Shown in pieces: positions 35,304-44,738 of a DNA stretch of 64,000 nt. Positions within the stretch are counted from its first letter, which is position 1. Every line of letters begins with the position of its first letter. The position numbers and the translations under genes were made by a program. The notes beneath the pieces are model-generated. The model searched no databases. It saw only the letters and a list, made by a program, of their open reading frames with translations, and was not told the DNA's origin. The stretch is from contig NZ_OY829290.1 in assembly GCF_963691685.1 (NCBI RefSeq), positions 2,170,001-2,234,000 of the forward strand, given 5' to 3'. The stretch is from Thalassovita sp. (GTDB lineage Bacteria; Pseudomonadota; Alphaproteobacteria; Rhodobacterales; Rhodobacteraceae).

Positions 35304-35549
35304 CTCTGAGGTAAAGCAGCCCGCGCTCAGCTCGCGCCACATCGGCACATTCAGCGACATCTGGCATTGCGCCATAAACATGCGGCCATCCACCTGCATG
35401 CAGATGGTTTCCCCCAGTTCGATCCGCGCGCCGCTGCGATCCGTGCAGTAACACTCAATCGTTTTGCCGCCGCTGCTGACATCGGCGAGGATGGGCAGCG
35501 GCACCAGGCTCAGAGCCGCCACTGCTAGTTTAGGCAATAAACATCTCAT
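35247..35549 (-). CDS. Small exported cysteine-containing protein
   Basis: 100 residues. A signal peptide (cleavage near ILA-DV, residue 22) is followed by ECYCTDRSGARIELGETICMQVDGRMFMAQCQMSLN, whose four cysteines (one in ETIC, one in AQCQ) suggest disulfides or a metal site; the quoted run is given here in parts ECYCTD, GETICMQV and AQCQM. Family not recognised but the pattern looks conserved. It overlaps the DUF1499 gene by 57 bases tail to tail, and is divergent from prfA. Confidence 0.72.
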   Translation of the reverse strand: MRCLLPKLAVAALSLVPLPILADVSSGGKTIECYCTDRSGARIELGETICMQVDGRMFMAQCQMSLNVPMWRELSAGCFTSELPQSRKPLRNTAAVDAKI

Positions 35550-35612
35550 GCGGTCAGGGTAGCACAGGCTGCGCTCTTGACCAAATCAGCAGAATAAGAA
35601 ACACCGACACCC

Positions 35613-36662
35613 ATGATTTCACTGGACCGACTAGAGCAGATCACCAGCCGTTTTGGCTATATCGAGGCGCAGATGGCCGAAGGGGGTGGCGACATCGCCG
35701 CGCTTGGGCGCGAATATGCGGAACTGCGCCCGGTGGTTGAACAAATCACCGCCTACAAACAGCTGCTTTCAGACCTCGAAGAGGCCGAGTTGATGCTGGA
35801 AGATCCCGAAATGAAGGATCTGGCCGAGGAGGAACTGCCCGCGCTGAAAGCTGCCTTGCCAGAGGCCGAGGCCGCGCTGCAACTGGCGCTGTTGCCCAAG
35901 GATGCAGCGGATGCGCGGCCCGCGATGATCGAAATCCGCCCCGGTACGGGCGGCGATGAGGCGGCATTGTTTGCCGGCGATCTGCTGCGGATGTATCAGC
36001 GCTACGCCGAGGCGCGTGGCTGGACCTTCAAGGTGATTGAGTTGAATGAGACCGAGCTGGGCGGCATCAAAGAGGTGACCGCCCATGTGAAGGGTGAGGG
36101 CGTCTTTGCCCGGCTGAAATACGAAAGCGGCGTGCACCGGGTGCAGCGTGTGCCGGAAACCGAAAGTGGCGGGCGCATCCATACCTCTGCCGCCACTGTG
36201 GCCGTGCTGCCCGAGGCCGAAGATGTCGACATCCACATTGATGCCAATGACATCCGGATTGACACCATGCGCTCCTCAGGCGCGGGTGGGCAGCACGTGA
36301 ACACCACGGATTCAGCAGTGCGGATCACCCACCTGCCGAGCGGCATCGTGGTCACCAGCTCGGAAAAATCGCAGCACCGCAACCGCGAAATCGCGATGCA
36401 GGTTCTGAAGACAAGGCTCTATGATATGGAGCGGCAGCGAATTGACAGCGAACGTTCGGCGGATCGGAAATCGCAGGTCGGCTCGGGCGATCGCTCCGAA
36501 CGGATCCGCACCTATAACTTCCCGCAGGGCCGGATGACCGATCACCGGATCAACCTGACGCTTTATAAGCTGGATCAGGTGATGCAGGGCGATCTGGATG
36601 AGGTGATCGATGCGCTAACGGCGGATCATCAGGCCGCGCTGCTGGCTGAGATGGACGCATGA
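35613..36662 (+). CDS. prfA: Peptide chain release factor 1
   Basis: 349 residues. It recognises UAA and UAG stop codons. The stop-reading tripeptide of the PxT type is P-E-T at 181-183 (RVPETESGGRIHTS) and the peptidyl-hydrolysis GGQ is at 225-227 (SSGAGGQHVNTTD). The rest of the class-I release factor fold is full length. It overlaps prmC by 4 bases, a conserved pairing with its own methyltransferase. Confidence 0.97.
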   Translation: MISLDRLEQITSRFGYIEAQMAEGGGDIAALGREYAELRPVVEQITAYKQLLSDLEEAELMLEDPEMKDLAEEELPALKAALPEAEAALQLALLPKDAADARPAMIEIRPGTGGDEAALFAGDLLRMYQRYAEARGWTFKVIELNETELGGIKEVTAHVKGEGVFARLKYESGVHRVQRVPETESGGRIHTSAATVAVLPEAEDVDIHIDANDIRIDTMRSSGAGGQHVNTTDSAVRITHLPSGIVVTSSEKSQHRNREIAMQVLKTRLYDMERQRIDSERSADRKSQVGSGDRSERIRTYNFPQGRMTDHRINLTLYKLDQVMQGDLDEVIDALTADHQAALLAEMDA

Positions 36663-37492
36663 TCACGGTGCAGGCGCTGCTGTTGCAGGCGGGTGCGGAT
36701 CTGCGCACAGCCGGAATTGATGGCGGTGATGCGCGCGCGCTTCTGGCGCATATCCTTTCAGTGCCGCGCGACCGGTTGGTGTTGATGGGCCCGGATGAGG
36801 TCAGCGCAGACGATCAGGCGCGCTTTGCGGCGGCCCTCGCAGAACGCTTGCGCCGCCGACCTGTCTCCAAGATCATTGGCACAAGGCTGTTCTGGGGCCG
36901 GTCGTTTGTGGTGACCGAAGACGTGCTGGATCCCCGGCCTGAAACAGAAAGCCTGATTGCCGAGGCATTGGCGGGACCGACACCTGACCGGATCCTAGAT
37001 CTTGGCGCAGGGACAGGCTGTATCCCCCTGACATTGCTGGCTGAATGGCCTGAGGCGTCGGCGGTTGCCTGTGACATCAGCAACACCGCGCTGGCTGTCG
37101 CGGCACAGAACGCAGCGGCGCTGGACCTCACGGATCGGATCACATTTCTGCAGTCAGACTGGTTTGACCGCGTGGAGGGGGTGTTTGATCTGATCACCTC
37201 AAACCCGCCCTATATTTCTGAGGCGGAAATGGCGGAGTTGAGCCCCGAAGTGCACAATCATGACCCCCATTTGGCGCTGACGCCCGGCGGTGACGGGCTG
37301 TCACCTTACCGCGTGCTGGCGCAGGGGACGTTAACCCATTTGAAACCCGGGGGGCGTATCCTGGTGGAAATCGGCTGGCGGCAGGGGCCGGATGTGGCAG
37401 CGATTTTTGCCGATGCGGGGCTGGCAGAGGTTCGCGTCCTTCCAGACATGGACGGGCGTGACCGCGTGGTTTCGGCCGTCTTTGCGGGGTAA
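36659..37492 (+). CDS. prmC: Release factor glutamine methyltransferase
   Basis: 277 residues. It methylates the glutamine of the GGQ motif in RF1/RF2. The N-terminal helical domain (1-75) recognises the factor. The SAM-binding LDLGAGTGCIPLTLL and the catalytic TSNPPYIS are intact. The ATGA overlap with prfA gives translational coupling with its substrate. Confidence 0.96.
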   Translation: MITVQALLLQAGADLRTAGIDGGDARALLAHILSVPRDRLVLMGPDEVSADDQARFAAALAERLRRRPVSKIIGTRLFWGRSFVVTEDVLDPRPETESLIAEALAGPTPDRILDLGAGTGCIPLTLLAEWPEASAVACDISNTALAVAAQNAAALDLTDRITFLQSDWFDRVEGVFDLITSNPPYISEAEMAELSPEVHNHDPHLALTPGGDGLSPYRVLAQGTLTHLKPGGRILVEIGWRQGPDVAAIFADAGLAEVRVLPDMDGRDRVVSAVFAG

Positions 37493-37529
37493 TTGGGGCA
37501 ATTGGCAGCCCAAGCGCGCTTGTTGCGCC

Positions 37530-37556
37530 AAAAAATCGCCTATCGGGGGGATTTTT
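37530..37556 (+). terminator. Possible terminator of prfA-prmC
   Basis: AAAAAATCGCC-TATC-GGGGGGATTTTT forms an A/T-rich stem with a T run, 38 bases after prmC. The stem has few GC pairs and one mismatch, so confidence is modest. Confidence 0.4.
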
Positions 37557-37737
37557 CGCGCTTTCCTCTTGTCACAGGCGGGGTTGGCGGCTACTCAGGT
37601 GGTGTTGAGGCGCTGGATGCTCTGACGCTCCCGCTCAACGCCAAGCCACAAATGTCGTGATCCCGGTAGGAATAAGAGCGCAAGAGGCGTGAAGCGGGTC
37701 CGACATGGATGAGATTTGAAGGCTGGACAGCAGTAAT

Positions 37738-38340
37738 ATGAGATCTTCGAAATCCCGTTCGCGGTCCAAATCGAACCGCAACAACAATCGCTCCGTTGGC
37801 AATATTGTAAACCGCGTGTTCGACAGCTCGGGGCCTGAGGGCAAGGTGCGTGGCACCCCGCAGCAGATCATCGACAAATACAATCAGCTGGCCCGTGATG
37901 CGCAGCTGGCCAACGATCGTGTTGCGACCGAGAACTTTCAGCAGCACGCAGAACATTATCTGCGCATGCTGAGTCAGGCTCAAAAAGAGCAGGACGCGCG
38001 CCGCGAACAGCAGGAACAGCAAAACCGCGAACGTCAGGCCGAGCGGGATCGTGAACGCGCCGCCCGTCAGGAACGCGAAGCGGCCACACCGCCAAGCGCC
38101 GCCGGTACCGGTGATCAGCCCGATTTGCTGGACGCCCCCGTTGCCACCCCGACCGAAGGTTCGGAGGAAAGCGGTCTGGTGGAAACGCCTGAAAACAAAA
38201 CCGAAAAGCCCAAGCGCGCCGCAAAACCGCGCCGTCCGCGCAAGCCCAAGGCCGAGGCGCAGCCCGCGGCAGAGGCAGCCCCGCCCGCTGACGCCCCAGC
38301 GCAGCCCGAAGCGCCCGACGCCCCGGAAGCGGCTGAATAA
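37738..38340 (+). CDS. DUF4167-domain protein
   Basis: 200 residues, highly charged. Residues 1-30 are very basic (MRSSKSRSRSKSNRNNNRS), followed by NIVNRVFDSSGPEGKVRGTP and NFQQHAEHYLRMLSQAQKEQ of the alphaproteobacterial DUF4167. The middle is a coiled-coil-like Arg/Glu/Gln stretch and the tail is Ala/Pro/Glu low complexity. The basic start suggests nucleic-acid or ribosome contact, but function is not established. The 245 bases before it hold only the weak hairpin. Confidence 0.9.
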   Translation: MRSSKSRSRSKSNRNNNRSVGNIVNRVFDSSGPEGKVRGTPQQIIDKYNQLARDAQLANDRVATENFQQHAEHYLRMLSQAQKEQDARREQQEQQNRERQAERDRERAARQEREAATPPSAAGTGDQPDLLDAPVATPTEGSEESGLVETPENKTEKPKRAAKPRRPRKPKAEAQPAAEAAPPADAPAQPEAPDAPEAAE

Positions 38341-38361
38341 TCAAAGTCAGACATGACAATA

Positions 38362-38390
38362 AAGGCCCCGCTAATGTGCGGGGCCTTTTT
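38362..38390 (+). terminator. Terminator between DUF4167 gene and rsmA
   Basis: AAGGCCCCGC-TAATGT-GCGGGGCCTTTTT: a 10-bp perfect stem with a T run, 22 bases after the DUF4167 stop. It probably also serves the convergent rsmA. Confidence 0.92.
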
Positions 38391-38422
38391 GTTTGGGCAA
38401 GGCCTCGGACTTCTTAAGTTAA

Positions 38423-39265
38423 TCAGCCTGCCGACAGATTGCGGGCCAGGGCACAGAATTGTTCCAGGCCTACGGTTTCGGCGCGGTCCGTTGGCTTGAT
38501 GCCTGAGGCGATCAGGCGATCCTCCAGATCAGGGGCCAGCCCCTTCAGCGCGGCGCGCAGCATTTTGCGGCGTTGGTTAAACGCCTTGGCCACCACCATT
38601 TCCAGCTTCTTCGCATCGGCCTCAAAGCGCGGTTCGGGCAGCGCGGTCAGGTTGACCACGGCCGAATGCACCTTGGGCGGCGGGTTGAAGGCCTCTGGTG
38701 GCAGGCCCAGCACGATGCGGGCATCGGTGCGCCATTGCGCCAGAATGGCCAGCCGGCCGTAGGCTTTGCTACCGGGTTGGGCCACGATCCGTTCGGCAAC
38801 CTCACGCTGGAACATCAGCGTCAGGGAGGACCAGAAGGGCGGCCACTTTTTCGGCGTCAGCCAACGCACCAGCAGTTCGGTGCCGACGTTATAGGGCAGG
38901 TTCGCGGCCACCCGGATCGGCGGCGTCAGGTGTTCCAGCGGGTTGACCTCCAGCGCGTCGCCGTTGATCACCTGCAGCTGTCCCGGATAGGCGTCGGAGA
39001 TTTCGGCAAGCGCCGCCATACAGCGACTGTCCTTCTCAATCGCCAGAACCTTGCGCGCGCCTTCGGCCAGCAGACCACGGGTCAGGCCGCCGGGGCCGGG
39101 GCCCACCTCCAAAACGTCACATTCGCTGAGGTCACCGGCAAGGCGGGCGATCTTGGAGGTCAGGTTCAGATCCAACAGGAAGTTCTGGCCCAGCGATTTT
39201 TTGGCCGCGATCCCGTGGGTGTCGATGACCTGACGCAACGGGGGCAGAGAGTCGATGCCGCTCAT
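38423..39265 (-). CDS. rsmA: 16S rRNA (adenine1518-N6/adenine1519-N6)-dimethyltransferase
   Basis: 280 residues (KsgA). It dimethylates two adjacent adenines near the 3' end of 16S rRNA, a late check of 30S assembly. KKSLGQNFLLDLNLTSKIA, the SAM-binding VLEVGPGPGGLTRGLL and the catalytic NLPYNVGT are present, with the C-terminal helical domain complete. Last gene of the lptF-to-rsmA run; its ATG overlaps the pdxA stop (ATGA). Confidence 0.97.
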   Translation of the reverse strand: MSGIDSLPPLRQVIDTHGIAAKKSLGQNFLLDLNLTSKIARLAGDLSECDVLEVGPGPGGLTRGLLAEGARKVLAIEKDSRCMAALAEISDAYPGQLQVINGDALEVNPLEHLTPPIRVAANLPYNVGTELLVRWLTPKKWPPFWSSLTLMFQREVAERIVAQPGSKAYGRLAILAQWRTDARIVLGLPPEAFNPPPKVHSAVVNLTALPEPRFEADAKKLEMVVAKAFNQRRKMLRAALKGLAPDLEDRLIASGIKPTDRAETVGLEQFCALARNLSAG

Positions 39266-40251
39266 GCGGGCTCCTTCGGGGTTTGGGCGCGGGCCTTGGC
39301 CATGATGGCCGCCTGGCGCAGCGCCTCAATTGTTGAGCTGGCATTTGCAACACCTTGGCCGGCAATGTCAAAGGCTGTGCCATGATCCGGTGAGGTGCGG
39401 ATGAAAGGCAGGCCAAGGGTGACATTGACGCCCTCATCAAACCCGATGGTCTTGATCGGGATCAACGCCTGATCGTGATACATGCAGACCGCCGCATCAT
39501 AGCCCTGACGGGCGCGTGCGTGAAACATCGTGTCGGCTGACATCGGGCCCTTGAGCGCAAAGCCTTCGCCTTGCATGTCTGCGATCAGCGCGTTGATCCA
39601 GTTCAGTTCTTCCCGGCCCATCGCACCACCTTCACCGGCATGAGGGTTGAGGCCTGCAATGGCAATCACCGGATCCGCAATGCCGTAGTCACGGCGCAAG
39701 GCGGCATCGGTGATTTCAATGGTTTTGCGCAGCAACTCTGGCGTCAGCTGGTGCGGCACCTCTGACAGCGCGATATGGATGGTGGTGGGCACCACCTTCA
39801 ACGCGTCGCAGGCCAGCATCATCACCACCTGATCCACTTCGGCCAGCGCGGCCAGATATTCGGTGTGTCCAGGATAAGCAAAGCCTGCGCCGTCCTGCAA
39901 CGCCTTCTTGTGGATCGGCAGGGTGCAGAGGGCCGAGGCATCGCCGGATTGCACCAGGTCCACGCCGCGGGCGATCACATCAATGACCCCTTGGGCATTG
40001 GCGGCATCCGGCTGGCCGGGAACGGCGGCTTGGGCGAAATCATGGCGCAGGAGCGGCAGACCCCGCGACATGGCGCCTATGGCCTCCGCAGGGGATGCGA
40101 TTTCGACAATACTGGCGCCTTCTGGCAGATGTGCGGGATCGCCAATCAGGAAAAACGGCAGTTCATCGCGCAGGGCTTTCCAGGCCGAAACCGCCAGTTC
40201 CGGCCCGATGCCCGCAGGTTCGCCGCAGGTCAGCGCAATTGGTGCCGTCAT
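39262..40251 (-). CDS. pdxA: 4-hydroxythreonine-4-phosphate dehydrogenase
   Basis: 329 residues from the ATG at 40251; a GTG at 40254 is equally possible. It oxidises 4-phosphohydroxy-threonine in pyridoxal phosphate synthesis. LTCGEPAGIGPEL at the start, PIHKKALQDGAGFAYPGHTEYLA, GLNPHAGEGGAMGREE and VCMYHDQALIPIK with FDEGVNVTLGLPFIRTSPDHGTAFDIAG (given here in separate parts) define the family. It overlaps surA upstream and rsmA downstream. Confidence 0.96.
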   Translation of the reverse strand: MTAPIALTCGEPAGIGPELAVSAWKALRDELPFFLIGDPAHLPEGASIVEIASPAEAIGAMSRGLPLLRHDFAQAAVPGQPDAANAQGVIDVIARGVDLVQSGDASALCTLPIHKKALQDGAGFAYPGHTEYLAALAEVDQVVMMLACDALKVVPTTIHIALSEVPHQLTPELLRKTIEITDAALRRDYGIADPVIAIAGLNPHAGEGGAMGREELNWINALIADMQGEGFALKGPMSADTMFHARARQGYDAAVCMYHDQALIPIKTIGFDEGVNVTLGLPFIRTSPDHGTAFDIAGQGVANASSTIEALRQAAIMAKARAQTPKEPA

Positions 40252-41477
40252 CACTCTTGGATCCGCGCATCCGTGCGCAGTTCATCCAGATACGCGTTGG
40301 CGAAACTGTCCAGCTGCTGGTTGCGCAGCTGGCGCGAGACATCTTCGCGTGAGGTGTCTTCGGCCAAGGCCGGGGTGCGGCCGCACATCATCAGGAAGAT
40401 CAGCTCTTGCCCGTTTGCACGTGTCAGATTGGTGGAGACTTCGCCCGCGTCCAATTTGCCAAGCTCCACCGCAATGTCGCGCGGCAGGTCTCTGGGGGCA
40501 AGGCTTTGGCGGTCCAGCCGTTCCGGCGCCAGGCCGTAGTTTTCACCATAGAGGTCATCGCAGGTGTCGACCTCGGATTCGATCCGGGCGGCTTCGGCCA
40601 GGGTTTCGGCACTTCGGCCACCGGGCAGGTACAGTGCGGCATATTCCACCGCCGCAATCTCAGGCGCGCGATAGGCGTTTTCCGCAATGCCGCGCATCTG
40701 GAACACGGCAAGTGCACCCTGCATCGGAATGACCGAGGTGGTTTCTGCCGGTGCAAGGCTCAGCAGGACCGGGCGCAGTGGCTCTGGCAGCTGGTTGATC
40801 GGCAACCAGCCCAGTTTGCCACCGGTTTCGCGGGTGCGGGCGGCAGAAAACCGCTCCGCCGCTTGGGCGAAATCGGCGTAATTGTCGATCTGCGCCACCT
40901 GTTCGGCAATCTCGACAATCTGTTCTTCATATCCCTCACGCAGCGGGATCACCACCTCTGACAGCAGCACCCGCACCGAGGCGCGGTTGCCCAGTGCATC
41001 CATCGCGCGGTCAATGTCGGTTTCGCTGACAGAAACGCGCGGGGCAAAGCGTGCGCCGACAACCTGTCGCCACATCAGGCCCGAGCGAACGAAGGCGAAA
41101 ATCGTTTCTTTTTCAACACCTTCCTGCGCGGCCAGTTCCAGGAACTGTTCCGGTTTCAGGTTGCCACGGGCGGCAAATTCCGCCACGCCACCGGCAATGG
41201 CTTCATCACTGATCTGCACGCCAATGCTGCGTGCGGCCACTTCTTTCAGGCGATCATCGATCAGCTGTTCGCGAGCCAGCTTTTCCAGATTGCCGGGGGT
41301 GTTGATCAGGGTCAGGAAGGCGATGCGCTGTTCCAGCTCAAACCGGGTGATTACCTGATCATCCACTTTGATGACCGGGGCAAAAAGGCCCTGTGCCATA
41401 CTGGGGGTGGCACCGCTCAACAGGGCGCCCGCGGTGGCTGCGGCAAGGAAAATCCGTCGCATGTTGGTTTTCATCAT
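40251..41477 (-). CDS. surA: SurA-type periplasmic peptidylprolyl isomerase/chaperone
   Basis: 408 residues. A signal peptide (cleavage near SMA-QG, about residue 29) is followed by a SurA N-terminal chaperone domain (VIKVDDQVITRFELEQRIAFL) and a parvulin-like rotamase domain (about 170-275). The C-terminal third has paired cysteines (DTCDDLYG, LMMCGR). It helps fold outer-membrane proteins and adjoins lptD, a known SurA client. The start is the first of two ATGs, as AGGAAC is correctly spaced. Confidence 0.9.
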   Translation of the reverse strand: MMKTNMRRIFLAAATAGALLSGATPSMAQGLFAPVIKVDDQVITRFELEQRIAFLTLINTPGNLEKLAREQLIDDRLKEVAARSIGVQISDEAIAGGVAEFAARGNLKPEQFLELAAQEGVEKETIFAFVRSGLMWRQVVGARFAPRVSVSETDIDRAMDALGNRASVRVLLSEVVIPLREGYEEQIVEIAEQVAQIDNYADFAQAAERFSAARTRETGGKLGWLPINQLPEPLRPVLLSLAPAETTSVIPMQGALAVFQMRGIAENAYRAPEIAAVEYAALYLPGGRSAETLAEAARIESEVDTCDDLYGENYGLAPERLDRQSLAPRDLPRDIAVELGKLDAGEVSTNLTRANGQELIFLMMCGRTPALAEDTSREDVSRQLRNQQLDSFANAYLDELRTDARIQE

Positions 41478-41481
41478 CGTT

Positions 41482-43644
41482 TTAGTTCCTGCAACTGCGC
41501 GTATAGCTGTTATCTGTTTTGCCTGTGGTAAACCCGGTCAGGTTCACGGTGAAATCTACCGATGTCGATGCGTCGACGTTAGTGGATGTGGTGAAGCGGC
41601 GCGAGAGGGAAAGCTGCGCGATCACACATTCATTACGGTAATTCAGCCCCAGTTTCGCTTCGGCCAGGCTGTCACCGGCCACATCGTAACGCCATTCGGT
41701 GGAGCCGGTCCAATGTCGGGCAAAGCGGTAGCGGCCATCGATGGCCCATTCCGAAATGGTCTGGGTGCGATCCTCAGCCGTGTCTTTGCCCAGCCAGACG
41801 TAGGAGGCTGAGACCGCCGAATAGGCGTTGGACCAATCCGCGCGTGCCTCGGCCTTATCGACCTCCAGACCATTGTCCAAAAGCGTGCGGGCTGAGAAGG
41901 CGAAGCCGCTGTCCAATTTCAGATGTCCCGCAACCAGCAGGTCGGAATAGCGCCCGCTGAGGCCGGAAGTTTGCGAAAACTCGGATTGGGCTTCGTCGCG
42001 GTAAATCTGGCCAAGGGTCAACGAGGACCACAGCCGATCGCTTTGACGGGTCCAGCGCAGGCCAAGCGCGGCCTGTGCGCCGCGTTCACGCCGATCTTCG
42101 CCGGTGAAGCGTGACAGCGACAGGAGGTTGCCATCGTCCAGCTCACTCCGGGTGCTTTCCTCATTCGGGATGCCATCATTGCTGCCGCCAACCCAGCCGA
42201 CCATAGCCATCGGCTCCAGCAGGTGGCGGACGCCGTTGGCGTTTTGCTTCATCAGCGGCCAACGCAGAGTGACCTGCGTGCTGGGGGTGACCTGGGTCAT
42301 CGTGTCAGAGCTGCTGCTGTCCTGCGCGACCGAGAAGCCATCGATGGCAACCCCCAGCGCGTATTCCATCCGCAGCCCATAGGCCAGGGTCCAGTCACGG
42401 CGCCAATTCGCAGCGATATTGGCGCGGCGGACATCGCGACCCAGAATATCCTCATCAGAGTAGCGGAACAGGGTGCCGACGGCCGCACTTGTGGTCAGCT
42501 CACCACCAAATCGCAGCGGCTGATAGCGCTTTTCCCAATAACCGTTGGTCACGATGGTCGGCAGCTGCGAATTGTCTTCGTCTTCGCGCAGGGTCTGATA
42601 GGTGGTCAGCGCGCCGCGCATATACTCATCCCGGCGCACCCGGCTGATCGCCACCTCTGAGGCAAGCCGGTCCCGGGTGGAGTAGTCATAATCCAGCAGA
42701 TAGGCGTTATCTGTGACCGCCTGTACCTGCAGATCCAGCTTGAAATCCCGCGCCAAATCAAACTGCCCTTCGCCGAAGAGGTAGCCGCGGCTGGCCGCTT
42801 CTAGTGAGTCGTCAGAGACCGCGCCCTCCACCGTGATCCGCCCATTGCGGAAGGCCTGACGGTAGCGCAGCTCCAACGTGCGGGTCTGCGGTGACACATA
42901 GGGCGTCAGGGTCAGATCACGGTGATCGCCCATGCGGATAAAATAGGGGATCCGGATGCCCAGACCCAACTGACTGCTTTGTTTCAGCGACGGGATCAGA
43001 AAGCCCGAAGCGCGGTCCAGCGTGGGATCCGGCAGACGCAGACGCGGCAGCCAGAGGATCGGCACGTCCAGCACCCGCAATTGGGCATTGTCAAAGTAGA
43101 GCTGACGTTCTTCGGTGTCATGGGTCGTTTTCTGTGCCCGGATTTGCCACAGCGGCGGACGGCCGGTTTCACAGACCCGGCAGGAGGTCGCCGCCACCTT
43201 GTAGAGCTGCGAATAACGCCCGCCGACGCGGCTCAGCTGGTTGGCGGCCAGTTGGACCCGCTGATCGATGATCATCCGGGCGCCCAGCATCATGCCGTTT
43301 TCAAACTTTGAATCCAGCTGCGCCGACCCGGCAAGAATCTGAACGTCCTTGCCATCATCCAGGGTGATTGGCCCCTCAATGGTCAGCTTATCCTCTTTGC
43401 GGTCATAGGTGACCTTGCTGGCGCGCAAGCGCTGGCCGTCATGGAATACCTCAACATTGCCAGACGCGATCAACAGATTGCGCCCCTCAACCTGCAGGCT
43501 GTCGGCCACCAGAACGGCGTTCTGCGTGGTTTCTGCAGGCGTCAGTGCCGCAGATTGCGCCAGCGCCACGCCTGCGGGCATCGCGGCAAGCGGCAGACCG
43601 ATCATTGAAGCGGCCACAAGGGATTTCAGCTGGCGTTTTGTCAT
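41482..43644 (-). CDS. lptD: LPS assembly outer-membrane protein LptD
   Basis: 720 residues from the ATG at 43644, which overlaps the lptG stop by ATGA. A signal peptide ends near LAQS (residue 30). The N-terminal OstA/LptA-like domain (VADSLQVEGRNLLIASGNVEV) bridges the periplasm and the rest forms the outer-membrane barrel (aromatic-rich alternating strands to the end). Cysteines in CRVCETG, NECVIAQ and the C-terminal SCRN fit the disulfides that activate LptD. It inserts LPS into the outer leaflet with LptE, which is not present here. Confidence 0.95.
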   Translation of the reverse strand: MTKRQLKSLVAASMIGLPLAAMPAGVALAQSAALTPAETTQNAVLVADSLQVEGRNLLIASGNVEVFHDGQRLRASKVTYDRKEDKLTIEGPITLDDGKDVQILAGSAQLDSKFENGMMLGARMIIDQRVQLAANQLSRVGGRYSQLYKVAATSCRVCETGRPPLWQIRAQKTTHDTEERQLYFDNAQLRVLDVPILWLPRLRLPDPTLDRASGFLIPSLKQSSQLGLGIRIPYFIRMGDHRDLTLTPYVSPQTRTLELRYRQAFRNGRITVEGAVSDDSLEAASRGYLFGEGQFDLARDFKLDLQVQAVTDNAYLLDYDYSTRDRLASEVAISRVRRDEYMRGALTTYQTLREDEDNSQLPTIVTNGYWEKRYQPLRFGGELTTSAAVGTLFRYSDEDILGRDVRRANIAANWRRDWTLAYGLRMEYALGVAIDGFSVAQDSSSSDTMTQVTPSTQVTLRWPLMKQNANGVRHLLEPMAMVGWVGGSNDGIPNEESTRSELDDGNLLSLSRFTGEDRRERGAQAALGLRWTRQSDRLWSSLTLGQIYRDEAQSEFSQTSGLSGRYSDLLVAGHLKLDSGFAFSARTLLDNGLEVDKAEARADWSNAYSAVSASYVWLGKDTAEDRTQTISEWAIDGRYRFARHWTGSTEWRYDVAGDSLAEAKLGLNYRNECVIAQLSLSRRFTTSTNVDASTSVDFTVNLTGFTTGKTDNSYTRSCRN

Positions 43645-44738
43645 CCATCTTCCATATGCAATAGCAGTCCAAGCGCCAACATCACTGCGGCCACCGGCGG
43701 TGTCCATGCGGCAATGTAAATCGAAATTTGTCCATTTTCACCAAGGATTTGCGCGAAGTTTCGGATGTAGTAAAGGCCAAATCCCAACATGATTGAGGTC
43801 AGCACCGCCAGACCAGTGCGGCCAAAACGGCTGTGGCGCATAGTAAAGGCTGAGGCGATCATCACCATCGCCACCAAAAACAGCGGCCGGGCCAGTTCGC
43901 GCTGCAGCCAAACCGCATGGCGGCGGGCGGAAAACCCAGCCTCACCCAATTGATCAATATAGGCCGGCAGGTCCCAGATTGAGATTGTGCTGGGCACGCC
44001 GAAACTGTCACGGATCCGTTCCTGGGTCAGGTTGGAGGCGATGCGCATCTCCGCCCGTTCTTCGGCAGCGGCTTCGGGATTGTCGGTGGCAACCAGCGGC
44101 CAGATCTTCGCATTTGTCAGCCGCCATTCGCCACGGGCCAGTTCGGCGCTTTCGGCCTCAATCCGGCTGCTGGGGCCCTGTTCGGAGCGGTAGTTCAGGA
44201 AGGTCACATCGTAAAAGATGGTGCCAGAGGTATTGGCGCGGGAGGCCCGGATCACGGTTTGCCCCCCTTCGCCGCCCTGACGCAGCCACAGGCCTTCGGC
44301 GCTGATCGAAAACACCTGCGAGGTGCCACTGCGATAGCTTTCATAAAGCGCCTCATAGCGTTTTGACGTGGTGGCGACGATCGGGTTGAACACGGCCACG
44401 GCAATGACGCCGATCATGGCAGCCACCAGCAGCGGCGACAGCAGGCTGCGCATGGCGGAGCGGCCAGCGGCACGGGTCACCACCAGCTCGGACGAGCGGG
44501 CAAGCCCCAGAAACAGGCTGATGGTGGTAAGGATCATCACCAGAGGCAGGATGTCATAAAGCGCCTTTGGGGTGTTGAGCAGGGTCAGCTCAAAAATCTT
44601 GCCCAGCGGAATGCCGCGCGCCGAAAACCGGCTGATCTGTTCGACCAGATCAATCAGCAGCATCAGCAGGAAAAACACCCCCAGAATGCCGGCAAAGATG
44701 GTGGCGAATTTCCGCGCAAAATACAGATCCAGCCTCAT
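43641..44738 (-). CDS. lptG: LPS export ABC transporter permease LptG
   Basis: 365 residues from the ATG at 44738, overlapping the lptF stop (ATGA). Six transmembrane segments, three at each end, surround a periplasmic beta-jellyroll domain (about 130-265); MRLDLYFARKFATIF and the ARSSELVVTRAAGRSAMR coupling helix are typical. With LptF and LptB it pulls LPS out of the inner membrane. Confidence 0.95.
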   Translation of the reverse strand: MRLDLYFARKFATIFAGILGVFFLLMLLIDLVEQISRFSARGIPLGKIFELTLLNTPKALYDILPLVMILTTISLFLGLARSSELVVTRAAGRSAMRSLLSPLLVAAMIGVIAVAVFNPIVATTSKRYEALYESYRSGTSQVFSISAEGLWLRQGGEGGQTVIRASRANTSGTIFYDVTFLNYRSEQGPSSRIEAESAELARGEWRLTNAKIWPLVATDNPEAAAEERAEMRIASNLTQERIRDSFGVPSTISIWDLPAYIDQLGEAGFSARRHAVWLQRELARPLFLVAMVMIASAFTMRHSRFGRTGLAVLTSIMLGFGLYYIRNFAQILGENGQISIYIAAWTPPVAAVMLALGLLLHMEDG